Source: Nitratireductor sp. B36 (lineage in GTDB: Bacteria > Pseudomonadota > Alphaproteobacteria > Rhizobiales > Rhizobiaceae). From it: a stretch of 64,000 nucleotides of DNA. The notes under the pieces were generated by a model, which saw nothing but the letters and a program-made list of their open reading frames with translations, ran no database searches and was not told where the DNA came from. A program made the position numbers and the translations under genes. The stretch lies in NCBI RefSeq assembly GCF_020833685.1, contig NZ_JACKZY010000002.1, forward strand, positions 868,001-932,000, in the 5' to 3' direction. Below are positions 27,498-34,921 of the stretch, one piece after another (positions within the stretch are counted from its first letter, which is position 1; every line of letters begins with the position of its first letter).

Positions 27498-27610
27498 CAA
27501 CACCTGCCGGGGGAGGAGGTCCGGCAGGTGTTGTTTTGGGTGACCGACAATTGGGAGGAGGAGGTTGTCGGTCATATTCGTCAGGATCGGGAGGAGGTGA
27601 TCCTGGCGAA
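27498..27610 (-). ncRNA. CCUCCUCCC-loop RNA unit, proximal copy
   Basis: This copy lies next to the DUF1127 gene. Hairpins are 27577-27610 (12-bp stem), 27542-27573 (perfect nine-bp stem) and 27498-27533 (perfect 13-bp stem), with the loop motif at 27589, 27553 and 27511. Relative to the distal copy at least four stem base pairs have changed on both sides while keeping pairing. The transcript probably comes from the DUF1127 promoter and is then processed into separate RNAs. Confidence 0.85.
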
Positions 27611-27630
27611 ACTCTTAATCTCAAATGCCC

Positions 27631-27771
27631 TTAGAGGGACTTGCGCGCCACGAAGGGGATGTCGCCGCGGGAGATGCCCAGATCGTTCAACTCGCGGTTG
27701 GACAGGCGGCTCAGCTCGGTGACGGTCTGACGGTAACGGCGCCAGTTGCGGTAATTGCGGATGATGTTCAT
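27631..27771 (-). CDS. DUF1127 small protein (CcaF1-like)
   Basis: This 46-residue protein reads MNIIRNYRNWRRYRQTVTEL, then SRLSNRELNDLGISRGDIPF and VARKSL. It has the Arg-rich N-terminal helix and the L-SNRELNDLGISR-DI core that defines DUF1127. In Rhodobacter, the DUF1127 protein CcaF1, encoded upstream of the CcsR RNAs, is reported to bind RNA and affect sRNA maturation and turnover. Here the gene is likewise directly upstream of three CCUCCUCCC RNA units on the same strand, with the first hairpin 21 bases after the stop. The ATG at 27771 has only a weak GAG upstream. RNA-binding in this organism is inference from that homology and position. Confidence 0.93.
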   Translation of the reverse strand: MNIIRNYRNWRRYRQTVTELSRLSNRELNDLGISRGDIPFVARKSL

Positions 27772-27817
27772 CTCAGTGCTCGCTTCGTTTGAATTCCGTG
27801 TTCGTTTGTTGAGCCTG

Positions 27818-27846
27818 AAATAGTCCCATCCCGCTCAGCTTTGAAG
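27818..27846 (-). promoter_or_regulatory. Candidate promoter of the DUF1127/RNA cluster
   Basis: CTTCAA and CTATTT are separated by 17 bases on the minus strand, about 45 bases upstream of the DUF1127 ATG. The CTT-containing -35 resembles heat-shock sigma (RpoH) promoters, the type that controls the homologous Rhodobacter locus. The -10 is a partial match, so this is a candidate only. Confidence 0.4.
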
Positions 27847-28032
27847 TGCCAATGTTGCATGACAGCAATGCGATTTGTGCAATGCAGCATGGCGCTTTTG
27901 CGGCTGCGTTATGGCGGATGTTCGGCTTGGATATAATCGATTTATAAAAGCGTGGGGAAAATCAGGCAGCATGTTCGTGTCGGGCTGGTTGGCGAAAGGC
28001 ATAAAAAAGCCCTGAATCTTGCCAATTTTGCT
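27847..28032. other. Divergent intergenic region between DUF1127 and tRNA-Leu
   Basis: The gap between the DUF1127 start and tRNA-Leu is about 330 bases. It holds the candidate DUF1127 promoter, an AT-rich stretch with TATAAT at 27932-27937 on the plus strand without a good -35, and the tRNA promoter. I see no open reading frame with coding character. GC content is visibly lower than in neighbouring genes. Confidence 0.6.
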
Positions 28033-28060
28033 TTGATAGACTAGGTGCAGGTGATATAGA
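28033..28060 (+). promoter_or_regulatory. Candidate promoter of tRNA-Leu
   Basis: TTGATA and TATAGA are spaced by 16 bases and end 45 bases before the mature tRNA 5' end. This is the best sigma-70-like match in the region. Confidence 0.45.
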
Positions 28061-28104
28061 ACCCGCGCTTTCGGAAGCTTAGGGCGCTCCTTGGGTTTTT
28101 CGAA

Positions 28105-28189
28105 GCGGGTGTGGTGGAATTGGTAGACACGCAGGATTTAGGTTCCTGTGGCGCAAGCCGTGGGGGTTCAAGTCCCTCCACCCGCACCA
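28105..28189 (+). tRNA. tRNA-Leu (anticodon UAG)
   Basis: The seven-bp acceptor GCGGGTG/CACCCGC is followed by discriminator A and an encoded CCA. The anticodon arm CAGGA-TTTAGGT-TCCTG gives anticodon TAG, reading CUN leucine codons. A long variable arm (GTGGCGCAAGCCGT) and the T-loop GTTCAAGT confirm a class II tRNA. The trigger factor gene follows after 88 bases. Confidence 0.97.
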
Positions 28190-28277
28190 GAAGGGCCGAT
28201 CCCGGTAAGATTCCCCGACAGGAAGAGCGGTGGGCGCCGTGAAAGCGGCGGCAAAAGCGAATACAAAGGTATGATGG

Positions 28278-29714
28278 ATGCAGGTAACCGAAACTCTCAA
28301 CTCAGGGCTCAAGCGCGAACTTAAGGTCGTCGTTCCTGCAAAGGACATGGAGGCGCGCCTTAGCCAGCGTCTCGATGACGCGAAGGGCAAGGTCAACCTT
28401 AAGGGGTTCCGCCCCGGCAAAGTGCCCGCACAGCACCTGCGCCGCGTCTATGGCAAATCCTTCATGGCTGAGGTCGTGAACGAGATCCTTGCGGACACGC
28501 AGAGCATCCTGACCGACCGCGGCGAGAAGCCGGCCATTCAGCCGGAAATCTCCATGACCGAGGACGAAAAGGAAGCCGAAAAGGTTTTGGCCGGCGATGC
28601 GGACTTCGAATTCTCGATGTCTTACGAAGTCATCCCGCCGATCGAACTCAAGAGCTTCTCCGATATCAAGATCACGCGCCAGGTTTATGACGTCACGGAT
28701 GAGGAAGTCGAAGAGCAGGTCAAGCGCGTCGCCGATTCTGCCCGCACCTATGAGGTGAAGAAGGGCAAGGCCGCCGAAGGCGACAAGGTGAAGCTCGACT
28801 ATCTCGGCAAGATCGATGGCGAGCCCTTCGATGGGGGCTCTGCCGAGGATTCCGAGGTCGTGATCGGTATGAACCAGTTCATCGCTGGTTTCGAAGAGCA
28901 GCTTGTCGGTCTCAAGGCCGGCGATGAGACCACGATCAAGGTGACTTTCCCGGAAGAATATGCGGCAGCGCATCTGGCCGGAAAGGAAGCCGAGTTCGAC
29001 ATCAAGGTCAAAGAAATCTCCAAGCCCAATGATTTGGAGATCAATGACGAGACCGCAAAGCAGCTTGGCCTGGAATCGGCCGAGAAACTTCGCGAGATCG
29101 TTCGTGGCCAGCTCGAGAACCAGTTCGGCCAGGTAACCCGCCAGAAGGCGAAGCGGCAGATTCTCGACGCGCTGGATGAGGCATACAAGTTCGAAGCGCC
29201 GTCCAAGCTGGTGGAAGCCGAGTTCGAGAATATCTGGAACCAGGTGACCCGCGATCTCGAGTCTGCCGGCCGGACCTTCGAAGACGAGGACACGACCGAG
29301 GAAGAGGCGCGCGAAGAGTATCAGCGTCTTGCCGAACGCCGTGTGCGCTTGGGACTCGTTCTGTCCGAGATCGGCGAAAAGGCCGAGGTGAAGGTTAGCG
29401 ATGAAGAGATGCAGCGTGCGCTCATCGAATCGATCCGTCGCTATCCTCCGCATCAGCAGCAAGAGATTTACGAGTTCTATCGCCAGAACCCGCAGGCCAT
29501 GGCAAACATCCGTGCGCCGCTCTTCGAGGAGAAGGTCATCGACCATCTGCTCGGTGAAATCTCCGTCACCGACGAAAAGGTTTCGCGCGACGAGCTGATG
29601 GCGGATGATGAGGACGAAGCGGAGGCAAAGCCCGCGAAAAAGGAGAAGGCTGCTCCGAAAAAGAAAGCCGCTCCGAAGAAGGCTGCCGCCAAGAAGAAGG
29701 AAGAAAGCGAGTAA
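28278..29714 (+). CDS. tig: Trigger factor (ribosome-associated chaperone, PPIase)
   Basis: Trigger factor binds nascent chains at the ribosome exit. The 478-residue product has the N-terminal ribosome-binding domain with [17 protein letters not shown] (about residues 44-60), where the family signature is GFRxGKxP. The FKBP-like PPIase domain is about 155-245 ([18 protein letters not shown]), and a helical C-domain follows. The last 40 residues are a Lys/Ala/Glu tail ([13 protein letters not shown]...) beyond the E. coli length. The ATG is clear. A terminator follows, and the usual clpP/clpX/lon neighbours are absent. Confidence 0.97.
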   Translation: MQVTETLNSGLKRELKVVVPAKDMEARLSQRLDDAKGKVNLKGFRPGKVPAQHLRRVYGKSFMAEVVNEILADTQSILTDRGEKPAIQPEISMTEDEKEAEKVLAGDADFEFSMSYEVIPPIELKSFSDIKITRQVYDVTDEEVEEQVKRVADSARTYEVKKGKAAEGDKVKLDYLGKIDGEPFDGGSAEDSEVVIGMNQFIAGFEEQLVGLKAGDETTIKVTFPEEYAAAHLAGKEAEFDIKVKEISKPNDLEINDETAKQLGLESAEKLREIVRGQLENQFGQVTRQKAKRQILDALDEAYKFEAPSKLVEAEFENIWNQVTRDLESAGRTFEDEDTTEEEAREEYQRLAERRVRLGLVLSEIGEKAEVKVSDEEMQRALIESIRRYPPHQQQEIYEFYRQNPQAMANIRAPLFEEKVIDHLLGEISVTDEKVSRDELMADDEDEAEAKPAKKEKAAPKKKAAPKKAAAKKKEESE

Positions 29715-29743
29715 TCGCTTCTCTTCTTTTGTGAGACGATTGG

Positions 29744-29776
29744 AAAAGGCCGCTCTTTCAGCGGCCTTTTCTTTTT
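29744..29776. terminator. Bidirectional terminator between tig and radC
   Basis: AAAAGGCCGCT and AGCGGCCTTTT form a perfect 11-bp stem with a five-base loop and T-runs on both sides. It serves tig (plus) and radC (minus). Confidence 0.9.
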
Positions 29777-29800
29777 GACGCCTTTGGCCCCAAAGCGGGA

Positions 29801-30541
29801 TCAGATCAGCTGAAGCCCCTTGAAGCTCGCATGCCCCTTCTTGCCAATGATGATGTGATCATGGACCGTAATGCCCAATGGTTTGGCGGTGTCCACGATG
29901 GTTTTGGTCATGTCTATATCTGCGCGGGAAGGGGTTGGGTCGCCTGAAGGGTGGTTGTGGACGAGAATCACCGCCGTTGCGGCAAGCTCCAAAGCACGGC
30001 GTACCAGTTCTCGTGGATAAACCGGGGTATGATCGACGGTACCGGTTTGCTGAACCTCGTCGGCAATGAGCTGGTTTTTTTTATCGAGGAAGAGGACGCG
30101 GAATTGCTCTCGATCCTCATGGGCCATCACTGCGGTGCAGTATTCAATTACCTGTGACCATGAGGTCAGGAGTTGGCGGTCGCGCAAGTCTGCCTTGAGC
30201 ATTCTTTGAGCCAGGGCTGCTGCCACTTTGATATCTCGCGCGGCAGCCTCTCCTATACCGTCGACTTCCTGCAAGAGACGCTCCGGCGCGCCGAAAATCT
30301 CGGGAAGCGAGCCAAAGCGCTCCAGCAAGGCTTTTGCCGGACCTTTGGTGTCTGCACGCGGTATGGAACGGAACAGAAAAAGTTCCAGCAGCTCATAATC
30401 AGAGAGCGCTGTGCTACCCGTTTCCGCAAAGCGCTGCCGCAAGCGGTCCCGATGTCCATGATAATGCGGCTTCATGCCGGATTTTCGAGTGGGCAGAACT
30501 GGCCGTTCGGCCAGAAAACCGTGGTCGTCGTCCTCTTCCAT
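29801..30541 (-). CDS. radC: RadC family protein (JAB/MPN domain)
   Basis: The 246-residue protein has an N-terminal helix-hairpin-helix region ([16 protein letters not shown], about residues 88-103) and a C-terminal JAMM metalloprotease-like domain with [15 protein letters not shown] (about 193-207). Despite its name, RadC's DNA-repair role is doubtful in the literature and its substrate is unknown. The ATG at 30541 (MEEDDDHG) has GGGGACA upstream. The map gene is just upstream on the same strand, separated by 66 bases. Confidence 0.92.
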   Translation of the reverse strand: MEEDDDHGFLAERPVLPTRKSGMKPHYHGHRDRLRQRFAETGSTALSDYELLELFLFRSIPRADTKGPAKALLERFGSLPEIFGAPERLLQEVDGIGEAAARDIKVAAALAQRMLKADLRDRQLLTSWSQVIEYCTAVMAHEDREQFRVLFLDKKNQLIADEVQQTGTVDHTPVYPRELVRRALELAATAVILVHNHPSGDPTPSRADIDMTKTIVDTAKPLGITVHDHIIIGKKGHASFKGLQLI

Positions 30542-30607
30542 GAAATGTCCCCGCCACTGTTCCAGGGGAACGTGCGGTTTGCCGATGGCGCACGTCCTGG
30601 TGGCAGT

Positions 30608-31435
30608 CTAAGCCGGGAGACCGGGCCGGTCGAGCCCTGCAGGCGAAAGCGTGAAAATTTCGCATCCGGTCTCTGTGACGCCGATCGAGTGTTCATACTG
30701 AGCGGACAAAGAACGATCGCGTGTGACTGCAGTCCAGCCGTCCGAGAGGACTTTTACATGCGGCCGGCCGAGATTGATCATCGGTTCGATGGTGAAGATC
30801 ATGCCCGGACGCATTTCGACACCTTCGTTCACACTGCCATAGTGCAGGATGTTGGGTGCGTCATGGAACAGTTGACCAACACCATGGCCGCAAAAATCCC
30901 GCACAACCGAACAGCGTTCACCTTCTGCGTAGGCCTGGATAGCCGCTCCGATGGCTCCGGTGCGTGCGCCCGGCTTCACCGCGGCGATGCCGCGCATGAG
31001 GCACTCATGGGTGACCTCCAGCAGCCGTTCGGCGGCGCGCTTGATCGTACCGACGGGATACATGCGGCTTGAATCGCCATGCCACCCATCGAGAATATAG
31101 GTGACGTCGATATTGACGATATCGCCATCGCGCAGCGGTTTGTCATCCGGAATCCCATGGCAAACCACGTGATTGATGGAGGTGCAGGTGGACTTTGTAT
31201 AACCACGATAGTTCAACGTTGCGGGGATCGCTCCGTGATCCATTCCGAATTCAAACACAAATCTGTCGATTTCGTTGGTGGTCACCCCTGGGGCGACCCG
31301 GCTTGCAAGCTCGTCCAGACAGCGGGCGGTGAGACTTGATGCCCGGCGCATGCCCTCGAACCCTTCTTCGCCATAAAGGCGGATCTGTCCGGTGTTTCGC
31401 ATCGGGGCGGAATCTGCTTCGAGATAGGTGACCAT
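30608..31435 (-). CDS. map: Methionine aminopeptidase, type I
   Basis: Map removes the initiator methionine. The 275-residue length is usual for alphaproteobacteria. Metal ligands are recognisable in GDIVNIDVTYILDGWHGDSSRM (both Asp, about residues 103-124; split as GDIVNIDV and GWHGDSSRM), CGHGVGQLFHDAPNI (His), FTIEPMIN (Glu) and SAQYEHSIGVTE (Glu). The N-terminal extension before the catalytic core is short, so this is a type Ia/b enzyme without an SH3 linker. It is followed by radC and preceded by sfsA on the same strand. Confidence 0.96.
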   Translation of the reverse strand: MVTYLEADSAPMRNTGQIRLYGEEGFEGMRRASSLTARCLDELASRVAPGVTTNEIDRFVFEFGMDHGAIPATLNYRGYTKSTCTSINHVVCHGIPDDKPLRDGDIVNIDVTYILDGWHGDSSRMYPVGTIKRAAERLLEVTHECLMRGIAAVKPGARTGAIGAAIQAYAEGERCSVVRDFCGHGVGQLFHDAPNILHYGSVNEGVEMRPGMIFTIEPMINLGRPHVKVLSDGWTAVTRDRSLSAQYEHSIGVTETGCEIFTLSPAGLDRPGLPA

Positions 31436-31489
31436 GAGGTTTGAATCGCTTGCGCTTGGACTGGATAAGGTTGCCGGATTTTGCTGTTT

Positions 31490-32191
31490 TTATAGCACGA
31501 TGTCTATCAGACGATCCGGTTTGATTGCTTCAGGGCTGATTTGGCACTTGATGGCGTAGGCTTCAACCCCGGCTTTGTCAGCAAGTGCAAAAGCCTTTGC
31601 GTAAGCCGGGTCGAGATCGTCACACAAACGAAAGCGCGCGCAATCGCCTCTTTGAATGAGATAGATCATGATAGCGCGGTGGCCTGCCTTGCGCATGGTG
31701 ACAAGCTCGTGCAGATGCCGTGCTCCCCGCTCCGTCACCGTGTCGGGAAATTCCGCAAGTCCCTCTTCGCGCATGAAATGCACATTCTTTACCTCCACAT
31801 AGGCGCGAGGGCGTTCCGGCTCCTCAAGAAGCATATCGATGCGTGAGCGTTCTCCATAGCGCTGCTCGCGCTTCAATGAGCCGTATGTGGCAAGATCGGA
31901 CACAAGGCCGGCACGGATGGCCTCTTCCGCAAGCCTGTTTGGCAGTCCCGTGTTTATCCCGACCAAGGTGCCGTCAGCCTCGACGATCTCCAGCCGGTGT
32001 CGGTATTTTCGCTTCGGATCGTCGGAGCGGGAGAGATAGACGCGCGCCCCTTTGGCTGTGAGCCCGAGCATGGAACCGGTGTTTGGTACGGAGACGGTGA
32101 CCTCTGTGCCGTCCATCAATGTGACGTCCGCCAGAAAACGCTTGTAGCGGCGGATCAGACGTGCCTCGATGAGCGGTGTTGAGAATTCCAT
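31490..32191 (-). CDS. sfsA: SfsA family protein (sugar fermentation stimulation)
   Basis: The 233-residue product has the SfsA N-terminal segment [20 protein letters not shown] with an OB-like fold, [20 protein letters not shown], and a nuclease-like core with [20 protein letters not shown] near residue 135. The family has been linked to maltose metabolism and nucleic-acid binding, but its activity is not settled. The ATG at 32191 is preferred over an in-frame upstream ATG because the family begins there. It precedes map with a 54-base gap. Confidence 0.93.
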   Translation of the reverse strand: MEFSTPLIEARLIRRYKRFLADVTLMDGTEVTVSVPNTGSMLGLTAKGARVYLSRSDDPKRKYRHRLEIVEADGTLVGINTGLPNRLAEEAIRAGLVSDLATYGSLKREQRYGERSRIDMLLEEPERPRAYVEVKNVHFMREEGLAEFPDTVTERGARHLHELVTMRKAGHRAIMIYLIQRGDCARFRLCDDLDPAYAKAFALADKAGVEAYAIKCQISPEAIKPDRLIDIVL

Positions 32192-32243
32192 GAGGGTCCT
32201 TCGAAAAGTGCCTGTTGGGAATGGCTGTGCCTTCTCGGATCGA

Positions 32244-33218
32244 TCAGCTTCGCGCCTGTTGCTGGGGCAGCGCGGCAGCACGTTTTCGATAATAGGCGCC
32301 CAGCACCAGCGGCGTCAGATACATGGGGATCTGGTAGCACCCGATGAAGAGCAGCAGCGAATCGGTCACGCCGGCGGGGAGGGCTGTGAGGAAGAGGCCA
32401 ATATTGCGATTGCCCGCGGCAATTCCCAATGGTGCGGCCATGGTGTTCTTGCCAAAGCGCTCGAGCAGAACCGTGACAGCGATCTGCAGCATGAAATTGG
32501 CTGCAAAGGCAATCGCCAGATTGAGGCCCACCCGTGCTGGATCGATCAAAAGCGTTTCGCCGACCGCTGACATGAGGCCGATCACCACGATGCCCATAAG
32601 GATGGCGGAGAGACCGTCAATCGACTGGATCGCAACCGGCGTCGGGTTTGCCAATGCAAATCGGCGAAGGACGAATGCTGCGGACACGGCCAGCACGATG
32701 ACAGCCAAAAGCCGGCCGGCAGCCGCGAAAATGACGTCTGCACTGCCGAGTGCCGGTGTGAGCCAGAAAACGGGCAGCACAGTGAGTGGCAAGAGTGCTG
32801 TTCCAAGCGTCATGACCCGCATGACGGGGGCAGGGTCATTACCGGTCATGATTGCCAGGTGCGGGCTGCCGGAAACCGGAGCCGCAGCGGCCATCAAAAC
32901 CAGCGCGGTCGGCAGCACACCTTCCCAGCCCATTGCGAGGAAGGAAAGCGCGAACCCGATCGGCAGCAGCAATTGAAAGGCGAGGGTGGCGACAAGCGAC
33001 TGACGCAGGTCCCCCAGAGCACCGACAAGGGCTTTCGGGCCCATTCTCAGAGCCGCAAGGAAGAGCAAAGCGGCGATCATTTCGGCGATCCAGGGTTTGG
33101 CCGCGTGCGCGGCCGCCGGTGAAGCGATGCCGACCAGAAGCCCGGCGATCAGGAAGAACCGTGCGCGCGAGGCGGCAAAACCGAGCGCCTTCTCAGCAAC
33201 AATCAACGGACTCTGCAT
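32244..33218 (-). CDS. Putative BASS/SBF-like membrane transporter
   Basis: The 324-residue protein has nine or ten predicted membrane helices. [20 protein letters not shown] (about residues 113-132) and [16 protein letters not shown] (about 270-285) resemble the two crossover regions of bile acid:sodium symporter and ACR3-type carriers. The substrate is unknown and sequence similarity to characterised members is weak. The ATG at 33218 gives a short polar N-terminus. It is likely a single gene, 52 bases upstream of sfsA on the same strand. Confidence 0.65.
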   Translation of the reverse strand: MQSPLIVAEKALGFAASRARFFLIAGLLVGIASPAAAHAAKPWIAEMIAALLFLAALRMGPKALVGALGDLRQSLVATLAFQLLLPIGFALSFLAMGWEGVLPTALVLMAAAAPVSGSPHLAIMTGNDPAPVMRVMTLGTALLPLTVLPVFWLTPALGSADVIFAAAGRLLAVIVLAVSAAFVLRRFALANPTPVAIQSIDGLSAILMGIVVIGLMSAVGETLLIDPARVGLNLAIAFAANFMLQIAVTVLLERFGKNTMAAPLGIAAGNRNIGLFLTALPAGVTDSLLLFIGCYQIPMYLTPLVLGAYYRKRAAALPQQQARS

Positions 33219-33360
33219 TTCATGCCTTCCTGCGCGTCTCGGTGAAGTCTCACATCCCCATCAGTCCAAAAAAGGACGAGCGAGAAGTACGCGGGCTGGC
33301 ACGCCGGGTCAAACGCCACACGGCTTTGTTCACTGATGCACAATTTCAGGAGGAAAAAAC

Positions 33361-33436
33361 TGGCACGCCCAACGGGACTCGAACCCGTGTTTCCGCCGTG
33401 AAAGGGCGGCGTCCTAGACCGCTAGACGATGGGCGC
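33361..33436 (-). tRNA. tRNA-Glu (anticodon UUC)
   Basis: On the minus strand the acceptor GCGCCCA pairs with TGGGCGT (first pair G-U), followed by G and an encoded CCA. The anticodon arm CCGCC-CTTTCAC-GGCGG gives anticodon TTC. The D-arm GTCTAGCGGTCTAGGAC and T-loop GTTCGAGT are standard. Confidence 0.97.
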
Positions 33437-33516
33437 GCTCAAGACGATCCGGCTTATAGTGAGCTTCGTTGCCGGGGGCAACCCGTCTTGTGATGGTTCT
33501 ATGCTTTTTTTGTGAT

Positions 33517-34668
33517 TTATTTTCTGCGACGGCAGCGCCAGTTCCAGTCACGCTCCGGGCCGACGTCCACATGCACCGATTTCGTATGACAATAGGTGCC
33601 TACGCCGCCGCGACCGGGCATGGAGCGAACATATTTCGCCAGTTCCCATTTGCTGACGCCATCGATCTGGATGTCTGCGGCTGCACAATACATATGAAGA
33701 GACTTACGGGCCCCTCGAACGCGGCGATTGTAGCTGGGGCTGCGATAACCTGAAGTGACGACGATTCGTTTGCCGTAATGTCGTTCGATCGCCTTGAGCA
33801 TGCCGACCAAGGCGGGTTTCAGGCAGGCCGTATCAACGCTCTCACGCTGTTTGAGAAGGCCATTGGGGGCAAGACGGGCCATGCCTGCGGCCGAGGCGAC
33901 CTGGTAAGCAGGTTCTTCCTCGTAAATATCCGCGTCGGCATCATCGTTGCCTGTCTTGCTCGAAAACTCGAACAGGCTTTCGCCTTGCCTTACACCGGGG
34001 AGGGCAGAACCCATATTGACTGATGCCTGCACGGGCTTTGTGTCGGGTGAGGCTGAGGCGAGCACAACCTTGGAAGTTTCTGCGGGTTTGGCTTTGCTCG
34101 TTTCGACCAGCGGACGGGAGGCTTTCTCTGCCGCTTTCGCTGCCTTGGGTTCTTTTGCGGAGAAAAAGGCTGAAAGAAAACTTTGCCGTTTGGATGCTGA
34201 TTCGCTCTCGGACTGCGGTGTCGTATCGGCTTCCGCAACCTCTTCAGAAGCATCTTCTTCAGCTGGAGCGGCGGTCGCAGTCTGTGTTGGCACGCTTTCG
34301 GCCGGAGGAGCAGGGTCTTCTGAAACGTTGTCGGCGGCGACCGCCTCGATTGCCGAGACAGGTTCTTTCTGGGACGCTGCTGCTGTTTCCGTCGCGACCT
34401 CCTCTGGGGCCGCTGCATCTTCTTTTTGACCAGGACGTTCGGAGGGGAGAGGCATCGAAGTCGAGGCTTCCGACCCGCCGGCGCCTTCTGCTGCCGCAAA
34501 CAGGGTGGCGTCGCTCGTCGAGAGAGAAGAATTGGTTTCGCCGTTTTGTAGTGCAGTCGGGGCGAGACCCAGTTGGGTCACAGGATCAGAGGTGGTGGAG
34601 CAGGATGCCAGAAATAGAGCGCAGATCACACCCGCCAGACTGGATCGACCATGCCTCAACACCGACAT
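33517..34668 (-). CDS. DUF882/M15-type peptidase lipoprotein
   Basis: The 383-residue product has a lipoprotein signal (ALFLASC, Cys about residue 23), a long acidic Ala/Glu/Thr-rich linker (about 40-250), and a C-terminal peptidase M15/YcbK-type domain. That domain shows VTSGYRSPSYNRRVRGA, the zinc motif SLHMYCAAADIQ (HxxxxxxD) and a later HVDVG, so metal ligands are intact. It probably acts on peptidoglycan in the periplasm. The ATG at 34668 gives a normal signal peptide; a TTG 48 bases upstream would add an unlikely extension. Confidence 0.85.
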   Translation of the reverse strand: MSVLRHGRSSLAGVICALFLASCSTTSDPVTQLGLAPTALQNGETNSSLSTSDATLFAAAEGAGGSEASTSMPLPSERPGQKEDAAAPEEVATETAAASQKEPVSAIEAVAADNVSEDPAPPAESVPTQTATAAPAEEDASEEVAEADTTPQSESESASKRQSFLSAFFSAKEPKAAKAAEKASRPLVETSKAKPAETSKVVLASASPDTKPVQASVNMGSALPGVRQGESLFEFSSKTGNDDADADIYEEEPAYQVASAAGMARLAPNGLLKQRESVDTACLKPALVGMLKAIERHYGKRIVVTSGYRSPSYNRRVRGARKSLHMYCAAADIQIDGVSKWELAKYVRSMPGRGGVGTYCHTKSVHVDVGPERDWNWRCRRRK

Positions 34669-34921
34669 ATAGCGTTTTCCGCTCTCGTCCCCCAACAACA
34701 GAAATATGCCCCTCAATTGATTGAATCACGCACACGACGATGAACTGAATTCGGTTCGCAAATCTATAGCAAGTGCTTGTCTTGCCTGCGAATCCCAGCC
34801 CTATGAACAATCATATAGGCGGTAGAAAACAATTGAGGCAAGAACATGTTTCATGCCGAAACTACGTCAAAGTTCCCTTGGGGCCTCTAAAAGCATTGTT
34901 TCGTTCTGTCATTTTGTGTGA

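Noticed and set aside
27160-27620. CRISPR-like array
   Set aside because: The repeats are hairpins of different lengths with a shared loop motif, not identical direct repeats with regular unique spacers, and no cas gene is present.
27311-27634. A 107-codon plus-strand open frame across the RNA repeats
   Set aside because: It is Gly/Glu-rich only because it reads GGGAGGAGG repeats; the stems, covariation and minus-strand wobble pairs show the region is structured RNA.
27932-27937. TATAAT on the plus strand as a promoter
   Set aside because: At 17-base spacing the -35 would be TTATGG, a poor match, and no gene lies at the right distance; the tRNA has a better promoter further down.
28102-33436. 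tRNA genes as integration sites for mobile DNA
   Set aside because: Neither tRNA-Leu nor tRNA-Glu has an integrase or a repeated tRNA 3' end nearby; flanking genes are ordinary core genes.
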